Shown one piece after another: positions 50,114 to 62,516 of a DNA stretch of 64,000 nucleotides. Made by a program: the position numbers and the translations under genes. Position 1 is the first letter of the stretch, and each line of letters begins with the position of its first letter. The notes under the pieces are model-generated. The model made no database searches. It saw nothing but the letters and a program-made list of their open reading frames with translations, and was not told where the DNA came from. This DNA is from Tethya wilhelma (lineage: Eukaryota; Porifera; Demospongiae; Tethyida; Tethyidae). The stretch lies in assembly GCA_964030475.1 (NCBI GenBank), contig CAXIPT010000002.1, positions 3,721,959-3,785,958 of the forward strand, read 5' to 3'.

Positions 50114-50929
50114 GAGAGCCAGAGAGACTGTTGAACGAGCCTAAGCCATTCAAGAAACACTGCACCTTCTCCCAGTTCAAGGTACTGTCACTTTATTGTC
50201 ACTCAAGCTTTTCTATTGTTGGGTAATTTGCATAGCTGAGCTCATTTTGTGTTGAGAGCTAAACCATCTGTAGACTTTTTATGTTCTTCAGTTTGTGTGT
50301 GTGTAACGGACACCTTGTTTGTGTTCTGAATACATAAAGCAGCTACAAGTGTGTGTTCTTTTTGAAAGAAAACTGTTCAATTTCAAACCTTTTTTCTTTG
50401 AAACAGTTTCTTTTACATAATTTCTTCTCAGCTATTTTACTTTGTGGGCCACAGTTTTAGGTAATGGTTGTTTGGCATAACCAGGGGATATCTATTTCTG
50501 TTGCTCAAAGTTTGAAAGTTTAGGTAGCTATCAAAATTTGTACTCAGGAGGTTTTCATTTCTACTTGGTCGTTAGGGGGTGTGCCTCTTGTGGACTTGTG
50601 TTGAGGTCAGTGACCTCATGTATATTGTTGAGTAATAGGTTTGACACCACACATATATACAACACTCATTTTTTCTTTCTATCTCTGTTGACAACATAAT
50701 GGTCTCCTACCACCCTCTGGTGGGCTGAGTTGAGTTACAAACTAACTTTCACAAGCCACCATGCTTAGAAATTTCCTTTCATCTGTCTGTCTAGCCAACC
50801 CTGCACATGTGCATAGGAATGTACTGTTTGGGCTAGTGAATGGAACATACAGTACATAACATAAACACACACTCATATACACATACATACTCACACACAC
50901 ATACACACACGCTTTCTCTCCCTCACATG

Positions 50930-51000
<71 letters not shown>

Positions 51001-52100
51001 TGTGTTTCTGTCTCTGTCTCTCTCACTCACTCACACACGCACACACGCACTCTCTCTCTCTCATGTACACTTACACACACACTGTGTCAATGGTCTATTT
51101 GGTCAGACATGGTGTATCCACTCTTGTAGAGTCATCTGTTGCTAACAGCCTGCACTACCCTTGTGTGGTGTGGTGAGATTGAAACTCCATCACTCTTGTA
51201 AGAGACAAATTCCACCATTTGAGCCAAATACCATAAGTTAGAGACACCTACTCTAGCAGTTTATAGAGACTAACCTCATCTCTGATAATTTGTCTTTCTC
51301 TTGATACCTACTTAGCTTCTTTTTTGGAAATAAAATTAGAAAAGAAAATTAATAAACAAACAAACAAATAAAAAAACTGCGACTGTGTAACATATTGCCT
51401 GAGAAACTCCCTACACTCTATAACATGTGTTGAAAAAATCGTGCATAAACAAGTACCATAATGCATGAAAAGATTAAAAAATAATAGTATATTATGTGTA
51501 TCAAATTGACGTTGTTTGAAAGAATATACTGCCTATGATCTAAGTAAAAGATGTGTTGTGAAAGTAACCCCCCAGAAATGCTGAGGTGTAAACAAGGTTA
51601 CTTTTCTCGTGGGATTAGAAGTGGACTGTGAACTGGAAGTTTGAGGAAACACTATGGCCTTGTACGTTTGAGCAGGCACAAGGATATCCATATGTAGCAA
51701 GAAACATATGACCAGGCAGATGATTCCCAGACCTTTCTGTACTTTATTGGCAAAAGGACATTTTTAGTTTTAACTGACTATATCTCAGTCTGTATAGTCT
51801 ACTTGTATTCAGTGTTTGTGTGTGTGCGTGTGCGTGTGCGTGTGTGTGTGTGTACTACTGAAAAAAAGATAAAGTTTTCTGTTTTTCCTCCTTGTTGGTT
51901 TAGGTATCGTAGCACGGTGTATCTTTCATTTTGAACTAGATGTAGCATTGAAATTAGTAGTGGGTCATTCAGCTGGAGATATTTGTTATGTCTGCAGACG
52001 AGTTTGTTTATGTAGAGAGAGGGTGGTTTGCTATCACAACATATTGATGTGTTTTCGTCCCTGAGGGATAAATGTGTCTATTGGCATGAGTGTGTGTGGT

Positions 52101-52160
<60 letters not shown>

Positions 52161-52478
52161 AAACATACACACACACTCTCTCTCACACACACACACACAA
52201 AATTCTGTCGAAATTCACCGATCATTCAAGCACCAGAACATGTGTCTTCATGAATATTTTTGTTGGTTGTTAGATTCTCTTCTCCACCCCATCCTTTATG
52301 TCCCTTCAATAGCTCACAATACAAACACATGTAGTTCTCATGTTCATCAGTTGACTTAACTCACATAAACACGTGTTTCTTTTCATAACCTCTCCGTCGT
52401 TATTCATGAAAGAACTTGTCCACCGGATTGCTCAATTCGGCAGAATCGGATACATGTTGACATGATTGTTCATTTGTC

Positions 52479-52561
<83 letters not shown>

Positions 52562-52890
52562 ACATTTTGATAGCTTGTTTAGGTGTACACTTACATCCAT
52601 AGCCCCCTATACTATATTGTTTATATAGCTATAGACTGTGATATACTATGTGTCCCTCAATGGGATGGATATCTCTTGTGTCTTGTAAGTTACAGTGTCA
52701 GCTTTATGGTTCATTGCTACACATTGCGTTGGCTGGCCAATCTCAAACCTTTGAGAAATCCATCCCAGTGCCTGCTCAGGCACACCTAAGACATTTTTCG
52801 CATGTGACAGAGCCACTCAGATGCCTGTCTGGAGGCTTGAGAACTAGTTCAGTAGGTCTGTCTTCTAGAACTCTAAATTAGTGCCTGCTC
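50114..52890. repeat. repeat-rich intergenic region
   Basis: No gene is supported. It contains one 92-base-family unit at 50679-50760, CT/GT arrays at 50935-51000, CT at 52104-52160 and a long GT array at 52481-52560. 52640-52880 has a short run of open frame with no homology. Confidence 0.6.
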
Positions 52891-52895
52891 AAGTA

Positions 52896-52990
52896 ACTTT
52901 AAGCCATCATGGCTATCTCTGTTGACAAAATAATGGTCTCCTACCACCCTCTGGTGGACTTGAATTAAGAGTTGAGTTACAAACTAACCT
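52896..52990. repeat. 92-base repeat family, single unit
   Basis: GTAGGTCTG... is followed at 52896 by AGCCATCATGGCTATCTCTG and GGTCTCCTACCACCCTCTGG in the same order as at 21005-21240. Confidence 0.85.
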
Positions 52991-53231
52991 GTTACTTATA
53001 ACTCAAGCACACCTCAGCAAAGTGATTCATTTCGAATAATTTTACTCTCAGCCCAGAGCCATGTGGTAGTCATCCACCTGTACTATATATACCAGTGACC
53101 TCATGTGGAGGCTGTGATGACTGTTCAAGTGCTTGTCTCCTGTGTATTTATTAGCCATTGTCAGCTTACTTCACTATTGTCCCTTCGGTAGTGAGGGTAT
53201 GTACTGTGTGAATATTATCTAAAAATTTAAC

Positions 53232-53438
53232 TATGTGGGAAAGTTTTTTGCGGTGTCTATTAAACTTTCGCGGATATCACTTTTCAAACATTTTTACAAT
53301 TTAGCTTTCACGGATGAACTGTGTGCTACCCATATACGTACATACATACGTTACAAGAATTTCACAGATAAAAACTTTTGCAGATGATCATAATTAGCAA
53401 AAACCGCAAAAAGTTAAACCCGTGGAACTTTCCCGCTA
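53232..53438. mobile_element. MITE of the TATAGCGGGAAA family
   Basis: Begins CTATGTGGGAAAGTTTTTTG and ends GTGGAACTTTCCCGCTAG. It has internal palindromic TTTGCGG/CCGCAAA segments. The right part is copied again at 54400-54475 by the tandem duplication. Confidence 0.7.
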
Positions 53439-55422
53439 GTACAGTATGCTATTTAGGCTCCCTTTTTTTTTCTTTCTATGTGTGCTTGTGTTTGAATTAT
53501 TGACCTGTTTTTGATGGAAACAGTTTCCATAAAAAACAGGTCTATAATTTGCAACTCATTAAGCACATGATGGTTCAAATCAACCATCAGTGTACACTGT
53601 GTTCTTCTAATTGGTTGGTGTATGTGTGTAGGGGTAGGGGGTGGGTATATTGGTGTGTTTGTATCGTAGGAGAGAAAGTTATTTCGTAACCCACAGAGTG
53701 AAATGAACATCTTTGACATCTGTGTAGAATCGAGCCTTAATTCTAGTCCACCAGAGGGTGGTAGGAGACCATTATGTTGTCAACAAGATTGGCATGATGG
53801 CTTACAAGTTAGTTTGTAACTTTCAACTCTTAACAGAGATAGGCACAATGGCTTGCAAGTAAGTTTGTAACTCAAATCTTAATTTTACTCCACCAGAGGG
53901 TGGTAGGAGACCATAAGCATAATAGAAACCTTTTTTTTTAGATTGTCCTAAATATGTAAATTCCTGGTGTTAATGTAATCTTCATTTCTTGTTAAAGAAG
54001 CACCATTAGTCATGTACTGTACCTGTTCCTTATCACTAAAGCCTTATCACTCCATTTCAAGGCTTCACAACACACACACACACACACACACACACACTTT
54101 ACTTTCACTGTACTGTCTTATGGTTCTAACTGACCCAAACAAAACGCTTCACGTTTCTTAAATTTGGCAACTGTGGTCAGCAGTAATGTGTTCCTGAACA
54201 CTGTAGTGGTATAGTGTGTGTGTGTTCTGTGTCTTTGTGTGCCTTTCCTATTGTGGTGCTTGATGTGTTTAATTCTCTTGCCAAGTTGCCTTTTGAATTT
54301 ATGAAGTTTGAGTTAATAGACTTTAATTTTGTTCATGTAATGTGGTAGCCAACTCTGATAAGTACTTATTTATGTACATACATACGTGTGTGTGTTTTCA
54401 CAGATAAAAACTTTTGCAGATGATCATAATTAGCAAAAACCGCAAAAAGTTAAACCCGTGGAACTTTCCCGCTAGTACAGTATGCTATTTAGGCTCCCTT
54501 TTTTTTTCTTTCTATGTGTGCTTGTGTTTGAATTATTGACCTGTTTTTGATGGAAACAGTTTCCATAAAAAACAGGTCTATAATTTGCAACTCATTAAGC
54601 ACATGATGGTTCAAATCAACCATCAGTGTACACTGTGTTCTTCTAATTGGTTGGTGTATGTGTGTAGGGGTAGGGGGTGGGTATATTGGTGTGTTTGTAT
54701 CGTAGGAGAGAAAGTTATTTCGTAACCCACAGAGTGAAATGAACATCTTTGACATCTGTGTAGAATCGAGCCTTAATTCTAGTCCACCAGAGGGTGGTAG
54801 GAGACCATTATGTTGTCAACAAGATTGGCATGATGGCTTACAAGTTAGTTTGTAACTTTCAACTCTTAACAGAGATAGGCACAATGGCTTGCAAGTAAGT
54901 TTGTAACTCAAATCTTAATTTTACTCCACCAGAGGGTGGTAGGAGACCATAAGCATAATAGAAACCTTTTTTTTTAGATTGTCCTAAATATGTAAATTCC
55001 TGGTGTTAATGTAATCTTCATTTCTTGTTAAAGAAGCACCATTAGTCATGTACTGTACCTGTTCCTTATCACTAAAGCCTTATCACTCCATTTCAAGGCT
55101 TCACAACACACACACACACACACACACACACACTTTACTTTCACTGTACTGTCTTATGGTTCTAACTGACCCAAACAAAACGCTTCACGTTTCTTAAATT
55201 TGGCAACTGTGGTCAGCAGTAATGCTTTGTGTTCCTGAACACTGTAGTGGTATAGTGTATGTGTGTTCTGTGCCTTTGTGTGTCTTTCCTATTGAGGTGC
55301 TTGATGTGTTTAATTCTCTTGCCATGTTGCCTTTTGAATTTATGAAGTTTGAGTTAATAGACTTTAATTTTGTTCATGTAATGTGGTAGCCAACTCTGAT
55401 AAGTACTTATTTATGTACATAC

Positions 55423-55426
<4 letters not shown>
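53361..55426. repeat. 1036-base tandem duplication
   Basis: 53361-54396 and 54397-55426 are nearly identical. Differences include an insertion of about five bases (GCTTTGTG near 55224) and a few substitutions. Both copies carry two reverse-oriented 92-base repeat units (53742-53905 and 54778-54941) and a CA run. The identical 88-codon minus-strand frames in each copy are not supported as genes. Confidence 0.9.
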
Positions 55427-55468
<42 letters not shown>

Positions 55469-56547
55469 CAGCAAGACCTACTCGTACCTTATTCCATAAA
55501 ATTAATAATCTTTACATGTCGTAAAATGGTGTTGCAATTAAATTTTTTACTTATTAGTAATAATTATTGATATTGCTGATCTAGCACATTCTACCATCTC
55601 ACTGCCTTCCGTTCACAATTGCTCAATTTCTGAAGCTTGCTATGTGCTCACACACACACTGGATATAATATTATCTAGATACATATATATATGTACACAC
55701 ACACACACACCGACTGAATATATGCACACACAGTGAAAAATTATCTACACACACACACGCACACTGAATGTGTTATCTATACACACACACACATACTCTA
55801 CAAATAGTGCTCATGTCAGTAATTACTAATGTTGAAACTCAAAGGAACAACACATAATTGTTCACCAAACGTACAGTCGGCAATTGAAAACCCTTTTCAC
55901 TGCAATCACTGCTGAATCTTTGTAGTGGTTTCAATACTCCCTTTGTGGTAAAACTAGCAGCCATTAGAGGTGGCTGATATGGTCCTAGCTGTGTTATTGA
56001 TTTGGGCACGTGTGTGGTGTAATATTAGACCTCTTTAATGGACGCTGGTGAGTAGATCTGTTTTGGAAAGTTCAGACATACAAGTGTCCATGTATGTAGT
56101 GGTATTGTTAATATAATGTGGTGCTCCATTAGCAGTGGTTAGTTTAACATGTGTGTGTGTGTGTACACTTTAGTACATGTATGTACAATGGTGGTATAGA
56201 CAGTGACATGTATGTACAATGTACAGTGACATGTTGCAGAATTGAGTTGGCAAGTCTGTTAACTACATTAAGGTCATGAGACCACACTCTGACTAAAACA
56301 CAATCGAATTTCCTCTGGTCTTTGTTTGGCTAGATCTCTCTACTTTCATCACAGCCAACTTCAGTTTTGTAAATTTAACTAAAACACTGTGCACCTTACA
56401 AGATGGGAAGCCAACTAGCCATTTATTTTAAAGGAAAGTGAATGCCTTTTGTGAAAGTTGTTGTTGGTTGTTCAAGTCTGTATAAAAAATACATATAAAT
56501 TCACAATAGTACTGTGTGTACTGTATTTAAAGTCTGTGATAAAAGCT

Positions 56548-56587
<40 letters not shown>

Positions 56588-56609
56588 ATCCACCTGTAGC
56601 CCTCTCATC
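55427..56609. other. intergenic before the EFA6 gene
   Basis: A GT array at 55427-55468, degenerate CA clusters at 55650-55790 and a CA array at 56552-56586. The EFA6 first coding exon follows. No other gene is seen. Confidence 0.6.
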
Positions 56610-56977
56610 ATGGAGATGACACAGAAGACCGTCACTCTCAGCAGAACTGTGGGAGAAGACGGACAACTCAAGTCGTTTGGTTTCTCTATTCTCGGAGGAC
56701 ATGGAATGAAGTACCCTGCCGTGGTGTGTGAGATTGACCCAGGGGGACCTGCCGATAGTGCCAATGTGAGTGGTGGGTGTGCGTAGTGCGGACTTACTTT
56801 GGGATCTATCAACTTTAAACTTTGCACTTTGAACTACTGTATATGCAGGTCAAGATTGGTGACAGGCTGTTGGCATTGAATGGAGAAAATTTGAGTGAAC
56901 TGACATCAAAAGATTGTAAGTAGAATGAAACTATTACAGTAACTCAAGTTACATATCTACATACACTTTTCTCTATC

Positions 56978-57016
<39 letters not shown>

Positions 57017-57423
57017 GGTCCACAAGCTCAGAGGTGCTCCTCAAACGTCCATCTTTGTGCTAGGAGAAGAGGAAGAACTCCGTCGTTCAGTAATCCATCT
57101 CTTGAAGAAACAAGAACGAAGAGCGGCCGCTAAACGTGAAAGAAACGCGGCCTCTGGCAGTGGGAGTGTGAGTGGTGATGGTGTGGGGGTGGGAGGGGAG
57201 GGAGATGTGAAGAGTGGAGGTCATAAAAAAGTGGCTGCCCCTACTTTGAGTAACGTGAGTTCAGGAGAGGAACAGAAGAAGAAGAAGAAAGGAAAGTAAG
57301 TCTCTTTTTTTAAATTTTTTTAATTGTCATGAACTTTTAGTTAAACTTTTAGAACACTACAGCTCGTTCTTATTCATTTAAACCTGTCAACGTGTGTTTG
57401 CCTCTCTCTCTCTCTCTCTCTCN

Positions 57424-57475
<52 letters not shown>

Positions 57476-59788
57476 ATCATAGAAGTAGAACCCTCTGTCA
57501 ACATCAACGACGGTACATCTGGTGACATCTATCAGGTGAGAGCTAACAAGATCATTGGTCGTGTGGAGCAGGCACTGGCTGATGAGAAGGAGCTCTCCCC
57601 AACAAGATCCCCCGGGAGGAAACGACAGCAGCACAGTCCCTCTCACAGCGGAGACCTGTCGGGAGAGGAAAGATCAAGTAAGGGGTTATTGTTGTTGTTT
57701 TTGTGTGTGTGTGTATGTGTGTAGTACAATTTTCAGTTTCATGTGTATTTGTAGTAAATGAATATACAGTACATAACATCTACATAAACCCTGTTGTCCG
57801 TGTTGCTTCAACATCTAATGTTGTAATTTCATTACTCAAAGACATACTGTATAGCTTGTAAATTTAGCAAATTGGCGAAATTTTCTGCAATTCGCCAAAT
57901 TAAAATCATCAAACAGTTTTATATGCAATGCAGTGTGCAGAGTTAAATCACCAAATTGAAAATCGCCAGTCACGCTAAAATGCAAATTCGTCAAATTTTA
58001 AGCCCACCAAATTTACCTGCTGTACGGTACCTAGTTGTACCTCAACACAGACATCCATAGGCTGTGTGTAGGGCGTATGAATTTTAACTATTTTCCTTGT
58101 ATATAATTATTTTGGAATGATGGACATAATTACCTTGTGTTCTTCCATTAATCAATTATCCTTTCATTACCCAGGGACGCACTCGCCTCGAAGAGAACGC
58201 AGAAAACAAAACCTCGAGCAGCAGACGGCTCTCAGCCCAAGCTCTGGAGGGAGCTCTGCCCCTCGTAGCATGAGTGGGTCTCTGGACTCCATGAGCATCA
58301 AGAGCACCAGTAGTGGGACTAGTCAACCGACGAGCGGACTTTTGAACTCTACGCCCGAACACACTGTGGCCACGCCCACTTTGATTGTTAGTCAGAGTAG
58401 TATCGATCATCAGAATGAAGTGGAGAAAGGGTTAAATGATTCTAGTAATGCAGTGGTGACAGAGTTAAATGGAGAAATAAAGAGTGTCTCAGAAACATCA
58501 GACTCAGTAAGCACAATGTTCTTTGGTGTTACTGTAATTATTATTGATTTTGGTGAATTTCAAGCCCACATTTGGCCACTTGCATAACTTTAAGATTTTT
58601 GTCAAGTCAGCAAAACTAGCACACATACTCTCTCTCTCTCTCTCTCTCTCCCTCCTCCTCCAGTCCACCCCACCAACTGACATAGATCGTCACACAGAAG
58701 CAGTACCACCCATTGACCCCCAACAGTCACCATCACCACCACCCACCAGTGCTAATGACGACCATCAACCCCACCAACCTGACCCACCAGTGGAGCTCCG
58801 TAGGGACCTCAGGAGAGAAGAGAGCGTGGAGAACGAGGGAACACTCGTCATACCTCAGTGGACTGGACCTGTGAGTTGTGTTTGTGACGAGAATACTGAA
58901 CTTTTGCTTGTTATGTATACGTAAATCTTATGGTATGTGTTAATGTGACGATCATTATTAGCATATCTCAAGTCTAGGAATTAAGGTCATAATTATGAAG
59001 CTGGTACTTGCACTATTATAATCAGAATGATATGGTTTATTTGGGAAATTGGAAACAAACGTTTTCGTCAAAAAATCGCACTTGACCAAAGGCTATATAA
59101 TCCATAGGTTTTTTTGATTTTGGTCAGAATTTTAATTCTGATATAAACCATGCCTGATTGCAATAGTGCAAGTCCCAGCTCAATATAACCTTCCTAGACC
59201 GAGTTAATTACTGTGTTCTTGATAATGATGATTTTTGCTCTGATTTACACTGTACATCTCCAACCACAGCAATCCAAGCGCCCTCGTGCTTCACTGGCTG
59301 AAAACATTCTCGTGAGTGAACTAGAAGCCCACCACCCCCCTGATGGACAGGACCAGGGGAAGGAGAGAACAGTGCCCCCCGAAGATCAGGGGGTTGTGGA
59401 GGAAGAGGCAGAAAAGAAAGAGAAAGAGGAAGGGGAGCATAAGAGAAGAGGGGGATCGAGGGAGAGAGAGTGGACGCCCACGGAGAATATGCCAACCATA
59501 CCTGAGTCACCTAAAGCACATGTGAGTGTGGTATATGTATGACATCATATGGAAAGAACATAAGGGAATTTCCCCCTGTTCATAAACATGTTTATTGCAG
59601 TGTAATGAGCACACATATGCTGTAGTTTGTAATTGTTTGGCGGATTTAATATTGACAGTCTTTACCAAAACCACCAATCCACCAATATTAAAATCCGCCA
59701 AATTTTTGTATTACACTGTGTCAACCAGACTATTTCCACACACACTCTCACTCCCACCCACAGGCTAATCTTTCTGATCTCGACTCTG

Positions 59789-59878
<90 letters not shown>

Positions 59879-61292
59879 ATCGTGGTACACATGCATGTAT
59901 TATATGGTATAGTATTGTTTGTTTTGTTAAAGGAACTATGTCCCTATCTACACCACTGTTTTGTTACCAAAAGTAAAATACATGGTGTTTTTTGACGTTT
60001 TTTGGTTGACAAACGCGCAATACATGTACACTGTACATACACGGAGCTAGTATCCGGACGTGGTACCCAGATCACGCTAGAAACAAAACAAAAAATGTCA
60101 CAAAAGGTCATAGAATGTCATAAAATGTCATGCATTTTATTTGTAGTAACAAAACGCGCTTATGATTAGCGACACAGTTCCCTTAATTTTGTTTTTTGTT
60201 TGAATACACACTTGCTCACTGACAAACACACACACAGCTCTGACTTTGGTCAGACGGTGGCAAAAGAATACCTTCGTTTCTTTGAATTTGAGAAGATGAC
60301 TCTGGACAAGTGCCTGAGGCAGTTCCTCTCCTCCTTCTCCCTGACGGGGGAGAGCCAGGAGAGAGAGAGGATCATGGTCCACTTCTCACAGAGATACTTT
60401 GACTGCAACCCTGATGTCTTCCCAACAGCAGGTGTGTGTGAGAGAGAGAGAGTCAACGTCATAGCCCCCTGTATATACTGTATAGCGGGAAAGTTTTTGC
60501 AAGGTTTAACTGTCCTGTTTTTCTCAGATTATGGTCCATCCGCAAAAGTTCTTTATCTGTAAAATTCTCCGTAATGTATGGTTGTTGCACAGCTCATCCG
60601 TGAAAGTTAAAACGCAAAAAATTGCTTGACAAGAGACATCTGCGAAAGTCAAACCCTGTAAAACTTGCCGCTATACAAGTATTCTCACTTAATAGATCTA
60701 CAAACTCAGTACTTACTGTATAGTTTTATATTCTTTCTCTCTCTATCTGTAGATATTGTCCACGGACTAACTGTAGCCATTCTACTACTAAATACTGACC
60801 TACACAATGATGTAAGGATGACATCATTAGCAAAACCAATTCATTATAGTACAATACACCAAATCTCTTGTCTTTAAAATCATTCTTCTCTCTTTCTCAC
60901 TTTCAGCATGGTAGACAGAAAATGAGTTTTTCTGCCTTTGTCAGCAATCTTGGAGGTATTGGAGTGAAGCTTCCAAAAGACACACTAAAGGTAACTGAAA
61001 TGTTCAAAAAGGCTAAAATTTCCCGTCTAATTGATTTTGCTTTGTTTTCTGTAGAAATATTATGAAAGCATTCGAAAGAAACCTCTAGAATGGGCCAAGT
61101 AAGACCAATACACTATACATTGTTTTAGCTAACTACAAATGTAGTGTGAGGGTGTCACTGTGTGTTGAGAGTTTTATCATTTTTGTTTCTTGTTCATTTC
61201 AGAGATGAAGAAGATGGTGAGGGAAGTTCAGAGATTTCGGCAGATGAACCGAGCGATCAGGACACAGTGAGTGGATAAATGATTGTGTGTGT

Positions 61293-61329
<37 letters not shown>

Positions 61330-62478
61330 AATCATTTATCGACTTATGCTGTTTCTCTTTGTGCCATTCCTTCAGGTGAGAACGTACCATGTGACAATAC
61401 CAGGAACATTTGTGGAGGTACGTGATTGAAACTATGTCTATAGTATAGGCTATCGTACACTAGGCAACACATTTCTTAACACTTTTTGATGTGTACCATT
61501 TATTTTTGATGCTCTCTGAGTCTCGTCTAACTGTTAAATCTCTCCACCATCCATGTAGGTTGAGATGCCGGGTAATGCTCCACTCTACAAGGAAGGATTC
61601 GTCCTCAGAAAAAACATCATGGAAGGTCCTCACAAGAAAGGTGAGGAGAAAGACAGAGAGATGTATTGTATCCACCTAGAGTAGTCTTGTTCCTGGACTC
61701 AGCAGTATTTGCTTGAGAGAGCCTTATAATGGAATAAACCTGTCATCTAAATGTTTCCCTCCGCTGCAGTTTCCAGAGGCAAGAGACAGTGGAAGAAGTA
61801 TTATTGCTACCTCAAGGGATTTCTGCTCTACTTCGGACAGGTATGTTTCTGATAATTTGACTAATTGCATTCCAATCATTCCATAGATAATTACATTCCA
61901 AGTTTTCTTAATTGCATTCTGTAATATCTGCATTCTGATTGTATTCCAATCATACATGTTTAATTAATTCCATTCTGACATTCTTGTTTCTTTAAATTGC
62001 ATTCCAATCATTCAATGTTCAATAATTGGATTCTTATTTCATTAATTGGACATTCTTGTTTTCTTAATTGCATTCCTGTGTTCAATAATTGCATTCTTTG
62101 TTTACTAATTGCATTCCAAGCATTTTTTCCATGCCAATTATCCACATTCTCACACACACACACACACACACTCACAGCCTCAGAGTGAGCTTCGTCTTGA
62201 GGACACCAGCTCTGCCATCTCAGTATGTCACTGCCTCGCAATGGGAGCCTTTGACTACCACAAGAAGAACAGTGTCCTCAGAGTGACCACCTCAGAATGG
62301 CAGTCCTTCCTGCTACAGGCTGGGTGAGCAGTGTAGCAGCTTCAGTAGTGTTGAACTGTTTGCTGTATAACTAGGAAGTTTTCTGAAGTTGTTTGTGTAT
62401 CATTTGTGATTAGCTTGTTAGCTTCCCTATTTGTAGCTTGTTGTGGTTCTTATGTACTCCAATAAACACACACTGTTT

Positions 62479-62516
<38 letters not shown>

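Noticed and set aside
52583..52881. Overlapping plus-strand frames of 66-77 codons in the intergenic repeats
   Set aside because: No domain, no splice support, and they merge into the 92-base repeat.
53453..54755. Two identical 88-codon minus-strand frames that look like a conserved gene pair
   Set aside because: Their identity is explained by the 1036-base tandem duplication. The sequence has no domain and overlaps repeats.
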